From: Lentisphaerota bacterium
Lineage (GTDB): Bacteria > Verrucomicrobiota > Lentisphaeria > Victivallales > Victivallaceae
Assembly: GCA_015061885.1 (NCBI GenBank)
Contig: SUVS01000014.1
Location: 1 to 54,323 of the forward strand
Direction of reading: 5' to 3'
Length of the DNA stretch: 54,323 nucleotides
Of the stretch, positions 1 through 8,480 are shown piece after piece (position 1 is the first letter of the stretch; each line of letters starts with the position of its first letter). The notes beneath the pieces are model-generated. The model worked only from the letters and a program-made list of their open reading frames with translations. It was not told the origin of the DNA and did not search any database. Position numbers and translations under genes: made by a program.

Positions 1-663
1 CGATGAAAGGTAGTTTGCGGCAGCTACCCGTAGCGGTAACTGCCGGAAACGCCCCTTTTGCCGGGCGAAGGTTATGCCTTGGGCGACTTTTGATGAGTTT
101 GAAATCACCTCAACACTCAAACATATATTGGCTTCTTCTCAAATTGGATGTTTGAGCAATAACTTCCACAATGTTGTTTTTGTGCGGCTTGACTTATCAA
201 CTTATTCGATATAATAGAGCTTGCACATCCCAAGGGGGCATTGCATTGTCCCCTTGGAACCCCTTGCCCGGTCGGCAGCAATATTCAGTGCGAGTTACCT
301 GGCGGTTTTTTAATTAGAGCGGCGGCATACGCCGCCTTAAGCGATTTTGAGCAAAGCTCAAAATCGTCCTCAAACGCCGGATGGCTTCGCTCAACACCGG
401 AGATGCTTCGCGGATCCTTTCCGCTCGGTTTGCCGGAATGTATCCGGCAAACTGCCTTCCCATGCGTTCGCGGCTTGCCACGCTGTATTGTAATGAAGGC
501 GGGCCCTGACCGCCCTATCGCGGCGTGCCGCCGCGTGAGCTGTTGGCAAACAACACCTGCCATACACTTCCGCAGTATTGTTTGATGAAGTCAGGTATTG
601 ACTTCTCCCCGTCATTTGGCACAGTATTCAAGTATGACAAGTTGCTTTTTACCTGCCTGCCTG
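1..663. other. Non-coding, hairpin-rich left end
   Basis: No convincing gene is seen. The open frames here overlap each other on both strands and contain no recognisable motif or good ribosome binding site. The stretch holds many inverted repeats. One is an 8-bp stem (CCAAGGGG/CCCCTTGG) near 230-257, and a cluster at 321-535 is listed separately. Just after the stop of the minus-strand oxidoreductase there is a 7-bp hairpin (GAAGTCA/TGACTTC, about 584-602) that could act as a weak transcript end, but it lacks a T tract. Confidence 0.6.
321..535. repeat. Cluster of short-loop palindromes
   Basis: Four perfect hairpins lie within about 215 bp. They are GGCGGC/GCCGCC with loop ATAC (321-336), an 11-bp stem CGATTTTGAGC with loop AAA (342-366), TTTGCCGG/CCGGCAAA with a 7-nt loop (429-451), and CGCGGCG/CGCCGCG with loop TGC (519-535). 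The tiny loops and lack of a coding frame resemble dispersed palindromic repeat modules. Similar modules appear at 27677-27770 and 54100-54282. Whether they are mobile or functional cannot be decided from one window. Confidence 0.65.
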
Positions 664-1683
664 TTATTGCTTGCGGTATTTCTGCAATTGGGCACAACCC
701 AGAATCACCCGGTTCACCAGACGGTCATGGGCGTATATCGCCTGATTGTTGGGGCGTTCTTTGTTGATTATTGCTGCAAGTTCGCGGAATTGCGGTTCGT
801 AACGGTCTTTCAGCAGCGGGAATGTCAGCTTATGCAAGCCCTGCGGGTAATCACCGGAGGCTTCAGCCAATGATAACGACAACTCCAGAGGTTTATAAAA
901 ACATTCCACCGGACTCATTTCTATCACCCCTTTGGTTCCGGCTATACGCAATCTGCGGCCCAGACCGTAATCTTTGCTGCATGAACGCAAAGTTACTGTG
1001 GCAAATTCGTATTCCATGACCGCCACGCAGTTATTCATTGCTTCGACTGGCGAATCAGCTGTACGTTTTATCATCGAAACAATATTTTCCGGTGCTCCCA
1101 TCATACTTACAACCGAATCGATCAAATGACAGCAGAGGTTATACATCAACCCGCCATTGATCCGGCGCAGATACTGGCTGTATTCTTCGCCGCCGTAATG
1201 GTGGTTCATATCGGCCTGGATCTCAAAAATATCTCCCAGGAGGCCTTTTTTTACTGCGTCGATGCAAAATCTTACTGCCGGATTGCCGCGCAGCATGTAA
1301 CCCATCTGAAAAGGTATATTGCGTTTTTCACATTCAAGTGAGAGTTTTTCAAATGGCTCGATGGTTTCGCCGCCGGGTTTATCCATGTGCATGGCAATAT
1401 TTTTTTCCAGACATTTCAACGCTGTCGGCACCAGATCGCTGTTGGCGGTTTCGATGATCACCGCCTGAATATCCTGCCGCCGGAAAAATTCTTCAGGGGT
1501 TATAAAATTCAATCCTTCATAAAGCGACATATCAACTTCCTGCGGAAAACGTGCAGCGGTACTTGCCCGGTCGTCGATCACACCCACGATTTCAAAAATA
1601 TCGGTAAGTTTCCGCAGCGAAGCAATTTTACCTGCTGCATGTTCGTGAGTTACACCATACTGAACGATTTTTATTTTTTCCAT
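664..1683 (-). CDS. Gfo/Idh/MocA family oxidoreductase
   Basis: This 339-aa protein has the layout of NAD(P)-dependent sugar or inositol dehydrogenases. An N-terminal Rossmann domain (about 1-125) is followed by the alpha/beta substrate domain. The EKP-type signature is seen as MDKPGGE around residues 100-106, with K102-P103 at the cofactor/substrate interface. A later CCHLIDSV segment supplies the His/Asp pair typical of the catalytic region. The N-terminal loop (YGVTHEHAAGK) is not the canonical GxGxxG, which is a deviation. GAAGGA lies 8 nt before the ATG. It is transcribed away from the glycan locus, from a predicted promoter at 1719-1747, and probably oxidises a sugar released by that locus. 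The substrate cannot be read from the sequence. Confidence 0.85.
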   Translation of the reverse strand: MEKIKIVQYGVTHEHAAGKIASLRKLTDIFEIVGVIDDRASTAARFPQEVDMSLYEGLNFITPEEFFRRQDIQAVIIETANSDLVPTALKCLEKNIAMHMDKPGGETIEPFEKLSLECEKRNIPFQMGYMLRGNPAVRFCIDAVKKGLLGDIFEIQADMNHHYGGEEYSQYLRRINGGLMYNLCCHLIDSVVSMMGAPENIVSMIKRTADSPVEAMNNCVAVMEYEFATVTLRSCSKDYGLGRRLRIAGTKGVIEMSPVECFYKPLELSLSLAEASGDYPQGLHKLTFPLLKDRYEPQFRELAAIINKERPNNQAIYAHDRLVNRVILGCAQLQKYRKQ

Positions 1684-1718
1684 GACAAATAATCCTTCTG
1701 TTGCACATTGTCTGTTTT

Positions 1719-1747
1719 ACTATAATACTTGCAGAATTTTTTTGCAA
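1719..1747 (-). promoter_or_regulatory. Predicted sigma70 promoter for the oxidoreductase
   Basis: On the minus strand, TTGCAA (-35) and TATAGT (-10) are separated by exactly 17 nt. They lie about 35 nt upstream of the start codon at 1683. It sits in the 304-bp divergent region shared with the ceramidase-like gene, so the 26-bp element there could act on both directions. Confidence 0.5.
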
Positions 1748-1888
1748 ATAAAAATTGGCTCAATAATCAATAATTACCATCTGAAAGTGATTTTTTAATT
1801 CAATATTATTGCACCGGTTATACCTGAAATATGAGCTGTTAACAGCCAAAAATGCCTCAAAAATCTCTGCTTGGCTGAATCGTCCACT

Positions 1889-1935
1889 TTTTTGTCTTTA
1901 TAGTCAAGGTTTTTGTGCTGATATTAAAGTATAAT
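1889..1935 (+). promoter_or_regulatory. 26-bp shared element plus -10 box
   Basis: TTTTTGTC-N6-GTCAAGGTTTTT occupies 1889-1914, and a perfect TATAAT lies at 1930-1935, 15 nt downstream. No good -35 hexamer exists at the right distance; the GTCAAGG half of the element covers that position. This arrangement is typical of an activator-dependent promoter. The same 26-bp pattern occurs on the other strand at 18093-18118, ahead of the isomerase operon. Half-sites TTGTC and GTCAA form an imperfect dyad. The regulator is not proven; the AraC protein encoded at 12951-13901 is the nearest candidate. Confidence 0.55.
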
Positions 1936-1987
1936 ACAACTGATCGAAATGTGCGTTTTTTATAAAAATTCATAGGAGATATAAAAA

Positions 1988-3205
1988 ATGAAAATCGCAA
2001 CATTTACTAACATAATCACACCTCCTGTCGGCACGTGTGTAGCCGGTTACGGGCTCAAAGATGTGTCGGTAATGAAACAGGATGATTTGACATTGCAGGG
2101 CATTTGCATAGATGACGACGGGAAAAAAGCTCTGATAATAAGTTACGACCTTATCGGTATGGATGCAGAGGTCGTAAAAGTTATCCGTAAGCGTTGTGCC
2201 GGACTTATCGGCGGCGGCGAAGCCGATGTGCTTTTAAGCTGCACTCATACTCACGGCGGACCGCACACCCGTTATCATGAGGGGTTGAAGGGTAGAGATG
2301 AAGAATCGACCCGACTGGTTATTGAGCGCACTGTTGAAGCTGTTGCTGCCATCAGAGATGAAGATTTCATTGAAGGTAATTGGAGTTATTACACGGCACA
2401 TTGCAAAGTAAATATCAACCGCCGTTATGTCGGGCCTGAAAACAAGTGCAAGATGCTCTTCCGCAACTGCGAACTGGAACCCATCGGCGATGGCTTTACT
2501 GATGATGAACTCGGAACACTGGCTTTTATCGACAGCAAACGCAATGTTATTGAACTGCTGGTCAATTATGCGGCTCATCCGCTTGCTTCGCACTCTCCCG
2601 GCACCGGAGGTTTGTCGATCACCCCGGATTATCCCGGAGTATTGCGTAAATATTTGCAGGATACTTTAGGCTGCCACATAACCTTTGTTTCCGGTGCTGC
2701 CGGAGATCAGTTTCCGCGTGATGCCCAAATCGGATTTCAGGCAATGGACAACATTGCGCGGCCGCTTGCCAATGAAAGTGTGCGTGCTCTGGTGAATATG
2801 CGGAGCAATCCGGATCGCTTTGTACTCAAAGATGCTCATATCAAAACCATGATCAAAGAATTCAAGGTCAATGTAACTGCTTGCGAAAATCCGCGACAGC
2901 TGCAGCGGTTCAAGCAAAACGGAGAATACACTCTGGAATTGCAATTGTTGAGTATCGGCGATATCTGCTTTGTCGGTGTACCGTGCGAACTGGTGGCGGA
3001 ACTGGGGGCGGAAATCAAATGGCACTCGCCGTTCCGCAAGGCATTTATCTGCTATAATTCAACAGATTATGTTGATTACATCTGTCATGCCAACGCTTTG
3101 GTTGCCGGGGGATACGAGCCGGAATGTCAGCAGTTTGATCCCCGTGCCGGATTGCAGTTGGTAAATGCCGCTGTTGATGCCATGTTTGAGCTGAAAAAAC
3201 AATGA
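1988..3205 (+). CDS. Neutral/alkaline ceramidase-like N-domain protein
   Basis: This 405-aa protein resembles the N-terminal domain of neutral/alkaline non-lysosomal ceramidases (zinc amidohydrolases). CTHTHGGPHT at residues 85-94 matches the conserved histidine motif that binds the active-site zinc. A second conserved block, NYAAHPL, follows in the middle. It is much shorter than full ceramidases (about 650-700 aa), has no signal peptide and lacks the C-terminal beta domain, so it is probably cytoplasmic and need not act on ceramide. AGGAG lies 8 nt before the ATG. It heads a seven-gene plus-strand run of carbohydrate-active proteins, so an amide or ester on a glycan breakdown product is a plausible but unproven substrate. 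Confidence 0.7.
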   Translation: MKIATFTNIITPPVGTCVAGYGLKDVSVMKQDDLTLQGICIDDDGKKALIISYDLIGMDAEVVKVIRKRCAGLIGGGEADVLLSCTHTHGGPHTRYHEGLKGRDEESTRLVIERTVEAVAAIRDEDFIEGNWSYYTAHCKVNINRRYVGPENKCKMLFRNCELEPIGDGFTDDELGTLAFIDSKRNVIELLVNYAAHPLASHSPGTGGLSITPDYPGVLRKYLQDTLGCHITFVSGAAGDQFPRDAQIGFQAMDNIARPLANESVRALVNMRSNPDRFVLKDAHIKTMIKEFKVNVTACENPRQLQRFKQNGEYTLELQLLSIGDICFVGVPCELVAELGAEIKWHSPFRKAFICYNSTDYVDYICHANALVAGGYEPECQQFDPRAGLQLVNAAVDAMFELKKQ

Positions 3206-3287
3206 AAATATATCAAAAATCGTGAAAATATTGTATAAAGAACTGAAATCAGCGTGTTAAGCTGAAAAATCGAAAAGGGTTGTTTTT

Positions 3288-4232
3288 ATGTTGAAAAAAG
3301 TGTTGAGTTGTGTTGCTGTTCTGCTGTTGGCGGGTATTGTGTGTGCCGCTCCTGTCAAGGTGTTTGAAAAATTTGCAGTCGCACCGGAAAGTGCTGCAGT
3401 CAAGGCGGGAGAAATCGTAAAACTCAAACTTTCTTTTGCGTGTGTACCCGGGGCAAAAGTCGGCAGTTTCAAGGCATTTGTTCACCGCAAAGAAGCTCCG
3501 GCAGAATTTTTTGCCCGGAACAGCGACCTTATCCGCTGGAGTGACCGCAAGACCAAAAAAGTCAGCAACTACGATGCAATTTGGCTTACCGATGATAAAA
3601 ACTTCCCTGTGCAGCTTGCTTCCGGGGAGTACGAAATCGTGATCAATACCAGCGGTATGGCTGTTGGAGATTACAGTATTCCCATTCAAGCCTGGGTACT
3701 CAAAGATAAAAAATCCTACTATTCTGCAACGCGTTTTTATCTTACCATTACCGGCGAAGACGGCAAAAAATTCGTCGCCACTCCGCAGGTCCTGCCGGCG
3801 GCTGCCCGGCAGGTCAAGGCGGTGAAAAATCCGTCATGGTACAAGAGTTGTGTGTTCACTCCCGCTGAACTGGCAGGGGTTTCGGGTACAAAATATACGG
3901 TGTCATGTGATTTTACTGCCGGCGATAAATACTTTTTCGGCGGCTATTGTGTAAAAGTTTTGCGTAAAGATGCTCCCAAAGCGTTCTTTGAACGCGAAAA
4001 TCTGGATATGCGTTACCGTTTCAAAGATAAGAAAGTGGACGGATACGACTACGCTGTATTGGTAAAATTCAAGCACATGCCGTCGGTGGCAAGTCAGAAG
4101 TTTGATTTTGAACTGGATACGACCGCGTTTCCGGTTGGGAATTATAAGATCGCAGTGGAAGTCCGGCTGGTTGACCGGGCTACCGGCAAAAGCAGTTATC
4201 CGTCGGTATTTCTGCCGATGATCGTTCAGTAA
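3288..4232 (+). CDS. Secreted two-domain beta-rich protein, family unknown
   Basis: I do not recognise a named family. The 314-aa product has a Sec signal peptide (about 1-21, ending near VCAA) and two repeats of one domain of roughly 135-150 residues. Both repeats contain matching blocks: an alpha-poor start, 'APxxFF' (PAEFFARN in repeat 1, PKAFFERE in repeat 2), then an aromatic 'YD' segment and a closing 'VGDY/VGNY' strand. The single-domain protein at 7986-8459 is a clear relative (APASYFAS, PYDSML, PGDYAVAL). Both precede a large TIM-barrel protein within 10-25 nt, so they are probably partners of those enzymes, for example carbohydrate-binding or adaptor proteins. Function is inferred from context only. 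Confidence 0.75.
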   Translation: MLKKVLSCVAVLLLAGIVCAAPVKVFEKFAVAPESAAVKAGEIVKLKLSFACVPGAKVGSFKAFVHRKEAPAEFFARNSDLIRWSDRKTKKVSNYDAIWLTDDKNFPVQLASGEYEIVINTSGMAVGDYSIPIQAWVLKDKKSYYSATRFYLTITGEDGKKFVATPQVLPAAARQVKAVKNPSWYKSCVFTPAELAGVSGTKYTVSCDFTAGDKYFFGGYCVKVLRKDAPKAFFERENLDMRYRFKDKKVDGYDYAVLVKFKHMPSVASQKFDFELDTTAFPVGNYKIAVEVRLVDRATGKSSYPSVFLPMIVQ

Positions 4233-4242
4233 GGGAATCAGT

Positions 4243-7170
4243 ATGCGTAAAATATTTTTGCTGTTTGCCACAACCTTGTTCTGCGGAGTTTTGTGTGCGG
4301 AAAAGATCGTTGTGCCCAAACATTCCTGCAGCGGCAAGCCCGGCAGTGTACTGAATGTTGCTGTTCCGTTCCGCAGCAATTTCACCATCAATGGTGTGCC
4401 CGGCAAAAAACCGCTGGCACAAACGCATGTCAAGTTCTTTCACGACGGCAGATATATGTATGTGGGGATCAAAGCCGATGAGCCGCACATTGATAAAATG
4501 CGTTACCGGGAGGACTTCGCGGCATTTTCCATTTGGAACAACGATTCTGTGGAGGTCAACTTTGACCCGGATGGACGCAACCGTGCACTGGGCAAGATAA
4601 TTGTGGACTGTCGCGGAAATATTGCTGACTTTTACGGGTTGGATGACAATACCGGCAATGACCGTTTTGTGCTTGAACGCTGCCGCAGGAGTTATACAAA
4701 AGTTATTTCCCGTGTTCAGGGGGCAGACTTCTGGAGCGTGGAATTGGCTGTCCCGCTGGGGGTGTTTTATTACGGCGAAAAGAAAGATAAACTCTCTCCG
4801 CGTATCAATATAGCCCGTACCCGCTATGCGGTGCGTGAGGGCAGCGACCTTTTCCCGCTGGATAAAGATACCCATAACTTCCCGCGTAAATTCCCTGAAT
4901 TTGAATTTGCCGGTCTGGATACTGCCGAATTCGGTTATGCGGTCGAAGGTCTGTCGTTCAAAAGCAGCAAAAAAGATGGTAAAATCGTTGCCGATGTATC
5001 TGCCAAAGTCATCAATCCGGCAAAGCGTTTCCGCAATCTCAAAGCTGTGGTGCGTCTTTTGGATAAGCGCGGCAATCAGATTGCCGCATCAAGCAAAGTA
5101 TTTCCGGCATTGCCCGGCAAATTATCCGGTGTGGCAGTAACTCTGATCCCGGAAAAACCCGGCAAATGCAAAGTTGAATTTGCCCTTATGGATCTTACCG
5201 GAGTGCTGTTGAGCAATCAGACAATGGAAGCGGTGCTTGCTTACAACCCTATAACTATTCAACTTGTGGAACCAGCTTACCGCAACAATATTTACGCTTC
5301 GATGCCGGAAGTCAAAAAAATCAAAGCCAATATAAATCTGTCTGAAATCGACGGTAAGCCGCTGACCGTGACTTTGACCGGGCCGGATTACAGCAAAAAA
5401 GTGGTTATTGAAAAGCCGGCGGCGGTCAACGCGGTGGAATTTGATTTTGCCAACACAAAAATCGGCAGTTATGTACTCTCTGCCAACGGAGTAAAAAGTG
5501 TTATAAAGAAGCTCCCGCATCGCCCCGGTGAAGTCTGGCTGGATAAAAAAGGTGTGGTGCATGTTGACGGCAGAAAGCTCATGGTTTTCGGGCAGAGTTA
5601 TGCACCTGCGGATTGGAAGCCCCGCGGCGTGACCATTTCGGAAACTCCGGCACGCTGGACGAGTATTGAACAGGCACTCAAAGCATTGGATGCACTGCAT
5701 AAAGCAGGGATCATGCTTAAACTTTATCCTTATTACCGTCCGGTTCCCGGCGAAGATCCGTTCAGCGATGCCGGTCGCAGTCAGGGTAAGCTCAACGCAC
5801 GGCAAAAGGAGCTGCTGCGTGAATTTGTAAGCAAAGTCGGCAAACACCCCGCCGTGCTGTCGTGGTATATGGCAGATGAACCCGAAGGGCACGGACATAA
5901 TGAAGACTGGTATGTTGACGCTCTTGAATTTATGAAAGAGATCGACCCCTACCACCCGACAACGATCTGCAACTACGGTGTGGCCGGGCAGAAAAGGTTT
6001 TACACCGGGTGCGATATATTGTTTCCTGATACCTATCCGAATTATTTTCAGGATGGTTCCACGGAGTTGGGCAACCGTGTTACTTACGATCACGCTGTTC
6101 ATGCTGTAAACTTGCGTCCGGCGTGGCAATGTCTGCATGGTTTTGACTGGGGCAAGCGTAATTCGCGCGATTCGCACAGCAGAGCTCCGACTTACGATGA
6201 AATGCGTATGCAGTTTTACAGTGCGTTTCTGGCAAATGTCAAAGGTGTGACTTATTATGCTTTCGACAGTTGGGGCAATTACAGCAATCATTTGAGTATC
6301 GGCAAAGATCACATCGGTACGGAAGCCGACAGTTTGAAAGATTTCTTGCTTGAAGATACCGTAAAAACTGTCAAGTTCAGCGGCGTGAACAGCCGTGATT
6401 TCCTTTGCGGCGTGAAGCGTTATCAGGGCAGTTTTATTATTATAGCAGTGAATCTGACCGACAAACCCTGCACGGTGAATTTCCAAAGCACACAACCGCT
6501 GCCCGCAAAACTGGCAGTATTCGGCGAAAAGCGTTCTGTATCAACTGCTAACAATGCCTTCAAGGACAGTTTCCGTGCTCACGAAGTGCATGTTTATGCT
6601 TCCGGCAGGGTGGATGTTGATGCACTTGACCTCAACGTGGTGCGTGCTGCGATCCGCAAGGCGGATGCCGACCGTTTCCGTGCCGGCAATCTTGCGGCGG
6701 CAGGTGAATTGTCGCTGACCCAAATTCAGGAATATCCAACAAGTCTGCCCCGCGGTGCAGCCCGGATAACTTGTTCGAGCGAGATCAAGAGCCATCGGCC
6801 CAAAGGCAACAGCGTTTATTTTCTGCAGGATGGCGTTTACCGCAAACACTTTAATGCACTGATGACCTGGACACCTGATTTTGCCGATAAAACGCCGTGG
6901 GTGGAACTTGATTTCAACAAAGTTGTTACCGTCGGCAGAAGTGTTATACACTCCGGCGGCGGCGAGCGTTTTTCGTTTGTGGAAGCCGGTACTTTGCAGA
7001 TACCCGACGGCAACGGCGGTTATAAAGATGTGGTAAGTTTCAGCGGCAATAAACAGGAATTTCTGGAAATAAAGTTTACTCCGGTAAAAACGCAGAAGCT
7101 CCGGCTGCTGATCAAAAAGTACGGCCGTCGCGGCAGACTTATGCACGAATGGGAAGTTTATGAAAAATAA
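4243..7170 (+). CDS. Secreted CBM9-like / TIM-barrel glycoside-hydrolase-like protein
   Basis: The 975-aa protein has a signal peptide (about 1-18). A CBM9/DOMON-like sugar-binding region follows (about 25-230, with VEVNFDPDG and WSVELAVPLG). Beta-sandwich linkers lead to a TIM-barrel-like domain (about 440-720), a small beta region (about 725-790) and a discoidin-like C-terminal domain (about 815-975). WYMADEPEGHG, with E546, fits the acid/base Glu at the end of strand 4 in clan GH-A folds. I do not see an obvious nucleophile Glu on strand 7, where the sequence reads LHGFDWGK, so the GH family is not assigned and activity is uncertain. It starts 10 nt after the small secreted protein and is paralogous to 8481-11414 over its full length. 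Confidence 0.75.
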   Translation: MRKIFLLFATTLFCGVLCAEKIVVPKHSCSGKPGSVLNVAVPFRSNFTINGVPGKKPLAQTHVKFFHDGRYMYVGIKADEPHIDKMRYREDFAAFSIWNNDSVEVNFDPDGRNRALGKIIVDCRGNIADFYGLDDNTGNDRFVLERCRRSYTKVISRVQGADFWSVELAVPLGVFYYGEKKDKLSPRINIARTRYAVREGSDLFPLDKDTHNFPRKFPEFEFAGLDTAEFGYAVEGLSFKSSKKDGKIVADVSAKVINPAKRFRNLKAVVRLLDKRGNQIAASSKVFPALPGKLSGVAVTLIPEKPGKCKVEFALMDLTGVLLSNQTMEAVLAYNPITIQLVEPAYRNNIYASMPEVKKIKANINLSEIDGKPLTVTLTGPDYSKKVVIEKPAAVNAVEFDFANTKIGSYVLSANGVKSVIKKLPHRPGEVWLDKKGVVHVDGRKLMVFGQSYAPADWKPRGVTISETPARWTSIEQALKALDALHKAGIMLKLYPYYRPVPGEDPFSDAGRSQGKLNARQKELLREFVSKVGKHPAVLSWYMADEPEGHGHNEDWYVDALEFMKEIDPYHPTTICNYGVAGQKRFYTGCDILFPDTYPNYFQDGSTELGNRVTYDHAVHAVNLRPAWQCLHGFDWGKRNSRDSHSRAPTYDEMRMQFYSAFLANVKGVTYYAFDSWGNYSNHLSIGKDHIGTEADSLKDFLLEDTVKTVKFSGVNSRDFLCGVKRYQGSFIIIAVNLTDKPCTVNFQSTQPLPAKLAVFGEKRSVSTANNAFKDSFRAHEVHVYASGRVDVDALDLNVVRAAIRKADADRFRAGNLAAAGELSLTQIQEYPTSLPRGAARITCSSEIKSHRPKGNSVYFLQDGVYRKHFNALMTWTPDFADKTPWVELDFNKVVTVGRSVIHSGGGERFSFVEAGTLQIPDGNGGYKDVVSFSGNKQEFLEIKFTPVKTQKLRLLIKKYGRRGRLMHEWEVYEK

Positions 7171-7177
7171 TACAGTA

Positions 7178-7201
7178 GAATGGGAGGTCTATGAAAAATA
7201 A
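7178..7201 (+). pseudogene. 3' remnant of a third paralogue (EWEVYEK stop)
   Basis: These 24 nt repeat the last eight codons of the preceding gene (7147-7170), with the stop, after a 7-nt gap. The two copies differ at two positions, and both changes are synonymous (GAA/GAG, GTT/GTC). That pattern is expected if the second copy evolved as the end of a real coding sequence, so it looks like the scar of a deleted tandem paralogue rather than a fresh slip duplication. It has no start and cannot be expressed as a protein. Confidence 0.5.
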
Positions 7202-7274
7202 AAAGAGGGAATATTTTTCAAATAACAATCAGTAAAAAACAATGTAACATAAACAAAAAAGAAAGAAAAACACT

Positions 7275-7958
7275 ATGAAAAAACAATTTACACTTATTGA
7301 GCTTCTGGTGGTTATTGCTATCATTGCCATTCTGGCGGCAATGCTGCTGCCGGCACTTTCTGCCGCCCGCGAATCGGCAAAAGGTTCCAGCTGTTTAGCC
7401 AATATGAAGCAGGTTTACACTTACTGGTATCAGTATGCCAATGACAACAAAGAAAGCATGATGCTCTACAAAATGAAGTATAACAACGGTCAAAGCTGGT
7501 TCCCGGAAACGCTTGCCATGTATATGGGGGCAGATCGGACCAAGCTCAACGATATATGGGTGACCAGCCGGATCTTGCATTGTCCTTCAGATGCTGATGA
7601 ACATTATGCCCATAACTGGGCAAAATGTCATGCCAGTTATGGATATAATTCATGGATTACCGATGTAAATGTAGAAGCCAAAGACGCCAATGCTATTACT
7701 AACATGAATCAGGTTCGTGAGAATATTGAGCACACTATTCTGCTTGGCGACACCTGGGTTGGTTTTGCTTCTAATATCTGGGCATTGGTGGATGCCGGAC
7801 GCCTCTCCATAGGCAGTAAAAAAGCTCATTCCGGCGGGGCTAATCTGCTCTTTATGGATGGCAGTGCCAGATCCGGCAATACCGTAAAGGTTGTTAAAAA
7901 GAATACAAGAGCATTGAGTGTTTGGAGCGTATCCGATTTAGAGGATTACACCAGATAA
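7275..7958 (+). CDS. H-X9-DG pseudopilin (type II secretion-like)
   Basis: The 227-aa protein starts with a short basic leader and FTLIELLV followed by a 20-residue hydrophobic helix, the class III prepilin signal. The residue before Phe is Gln rather than the usual Gly. Near the C-terminus, [12 protein letters not shown] fits the H-X9-DG motif of the pseudopilin-like family common in Planctomycetes, Verrucomicrobia and Lentisphaerae. Two Cys residues (in GSSC and LHCPSD) may form a disulphide. These proteins are exported and probably surface-attached. Here it sits between two paralogous gene pairs in the glycan operon, consistent with a cell-surface role in substrate handling. The upstream 104-nt gap has no clear promoter. 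Confidence 0.85.
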   Translation: MKKQFTLIELLVVIAIIAILAAMLLPALSAARESAKGSSCLANMKQVYTYWYQYANDNKESMMLYKMKYNNGQSWFPETLAMYMGADRTKLNDIWVTSRILHCPSDADEHYAHNWAKCHASYGYNSWITDVNVEAKDANAITNMNQVRENIEHTILLGDTWVGFASNIWALVDAGRLSIGSKKAHSGGANLLFMDGSARSGNTVKVVKKNTRALSVWSVSDLEDYTR

Positions 7959-7985
7959 GCGGCAGTAGAGTTTGAAGGTTAAAAG

Positions 7986-8459
7986 ATGAAAAAACTTATT
8001 ATCTCTTTGCTGGCAGTTCTCTTGGCCGGGAGTCTGTTCGCCGCACCCGCCAAGCCCTATGAATATTTTACGGTCGATCCGGCGGCGGCGAGTGTCGAAG
8101 CCGGTAAAATCCTGACGATCAAAGGCAAGGTCAAAACACAGGATGAATATATGTTTGGCGGCGTAACTGCATTGGTGCAGCGCCGGATGGCTCCGGCAAG
8201 TTACTTTGCTTCCCAGAGTGCCAGAGTGAAATTTTATCACAAAAATCCCGCCAAACCCGCACCGTATGATTCGATGCTTTTGAATAAAAATATCTTGAAA
8301 AAAGCTGTCGCCGAGGGCGAATTTGAGCTCACCGTAAATACCGCCGGTATGACACCGGGGGATTACGCCGTGGCATTGCAGGGCTATTTTACCAAACCCG
8401 GAGCCAAAGCAGCTTACGCAAGTATCTACTTTGTTTTGAACATAAAAGCTTCTGAATAA
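7986..8459 (+). CDS. Secreted single-domain relative of 3288-4232
   Basis: The 157-aa protein has a signal peptide (about 1-20, ending in LFAA) and one copy of the beta-rich domain that is doubled in the protein at 3288-4232. Shared blocks include a 'YFTVDP' start, APASYFAS, PYDSML and GDYAVAL. The family is not recognised. It begins 27 nt after the pseudopilin and ends 21 nt before the second large TIM-barrel protein. This repeats the small-protein/large-enzyme order seen upstream and supports a functional pair. A good start with a basic MKK leader is preceded by 'GAAGGTTAAAAG'. Confidence 0.75.
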   Translation: MKKLIISLLAVLLAGSLFAAPAKPYEYFTVDPAAASVEAGKILTIKGKVKTQDEYMFGGVTALVQRRMAPASYFASQSARVKFYHKNPAKPAPYDSMLLNKNILKKAVAEGEFELTVNTAGMTPGDYAVALQGYFTKPGAKAAYASIYFVLNIKASE

Positions 8460-8480
8460 AAATTGATTGCAGGTATAATG

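Noticed and set aside
1-240. Riboswitch or tRNA at the left end
   Set aside because: Hairpins are present but no known riboswitch core, T arm or anticodon arm could be recognised.
5122-6495. 457-codon open frame on the minus strand
   Set aside because: It is antisense to the first TIM-barrel protein; no motif, no ribosome binding site. The matching antisense frame at 8955-10385 exists only because the genes are paralogues.
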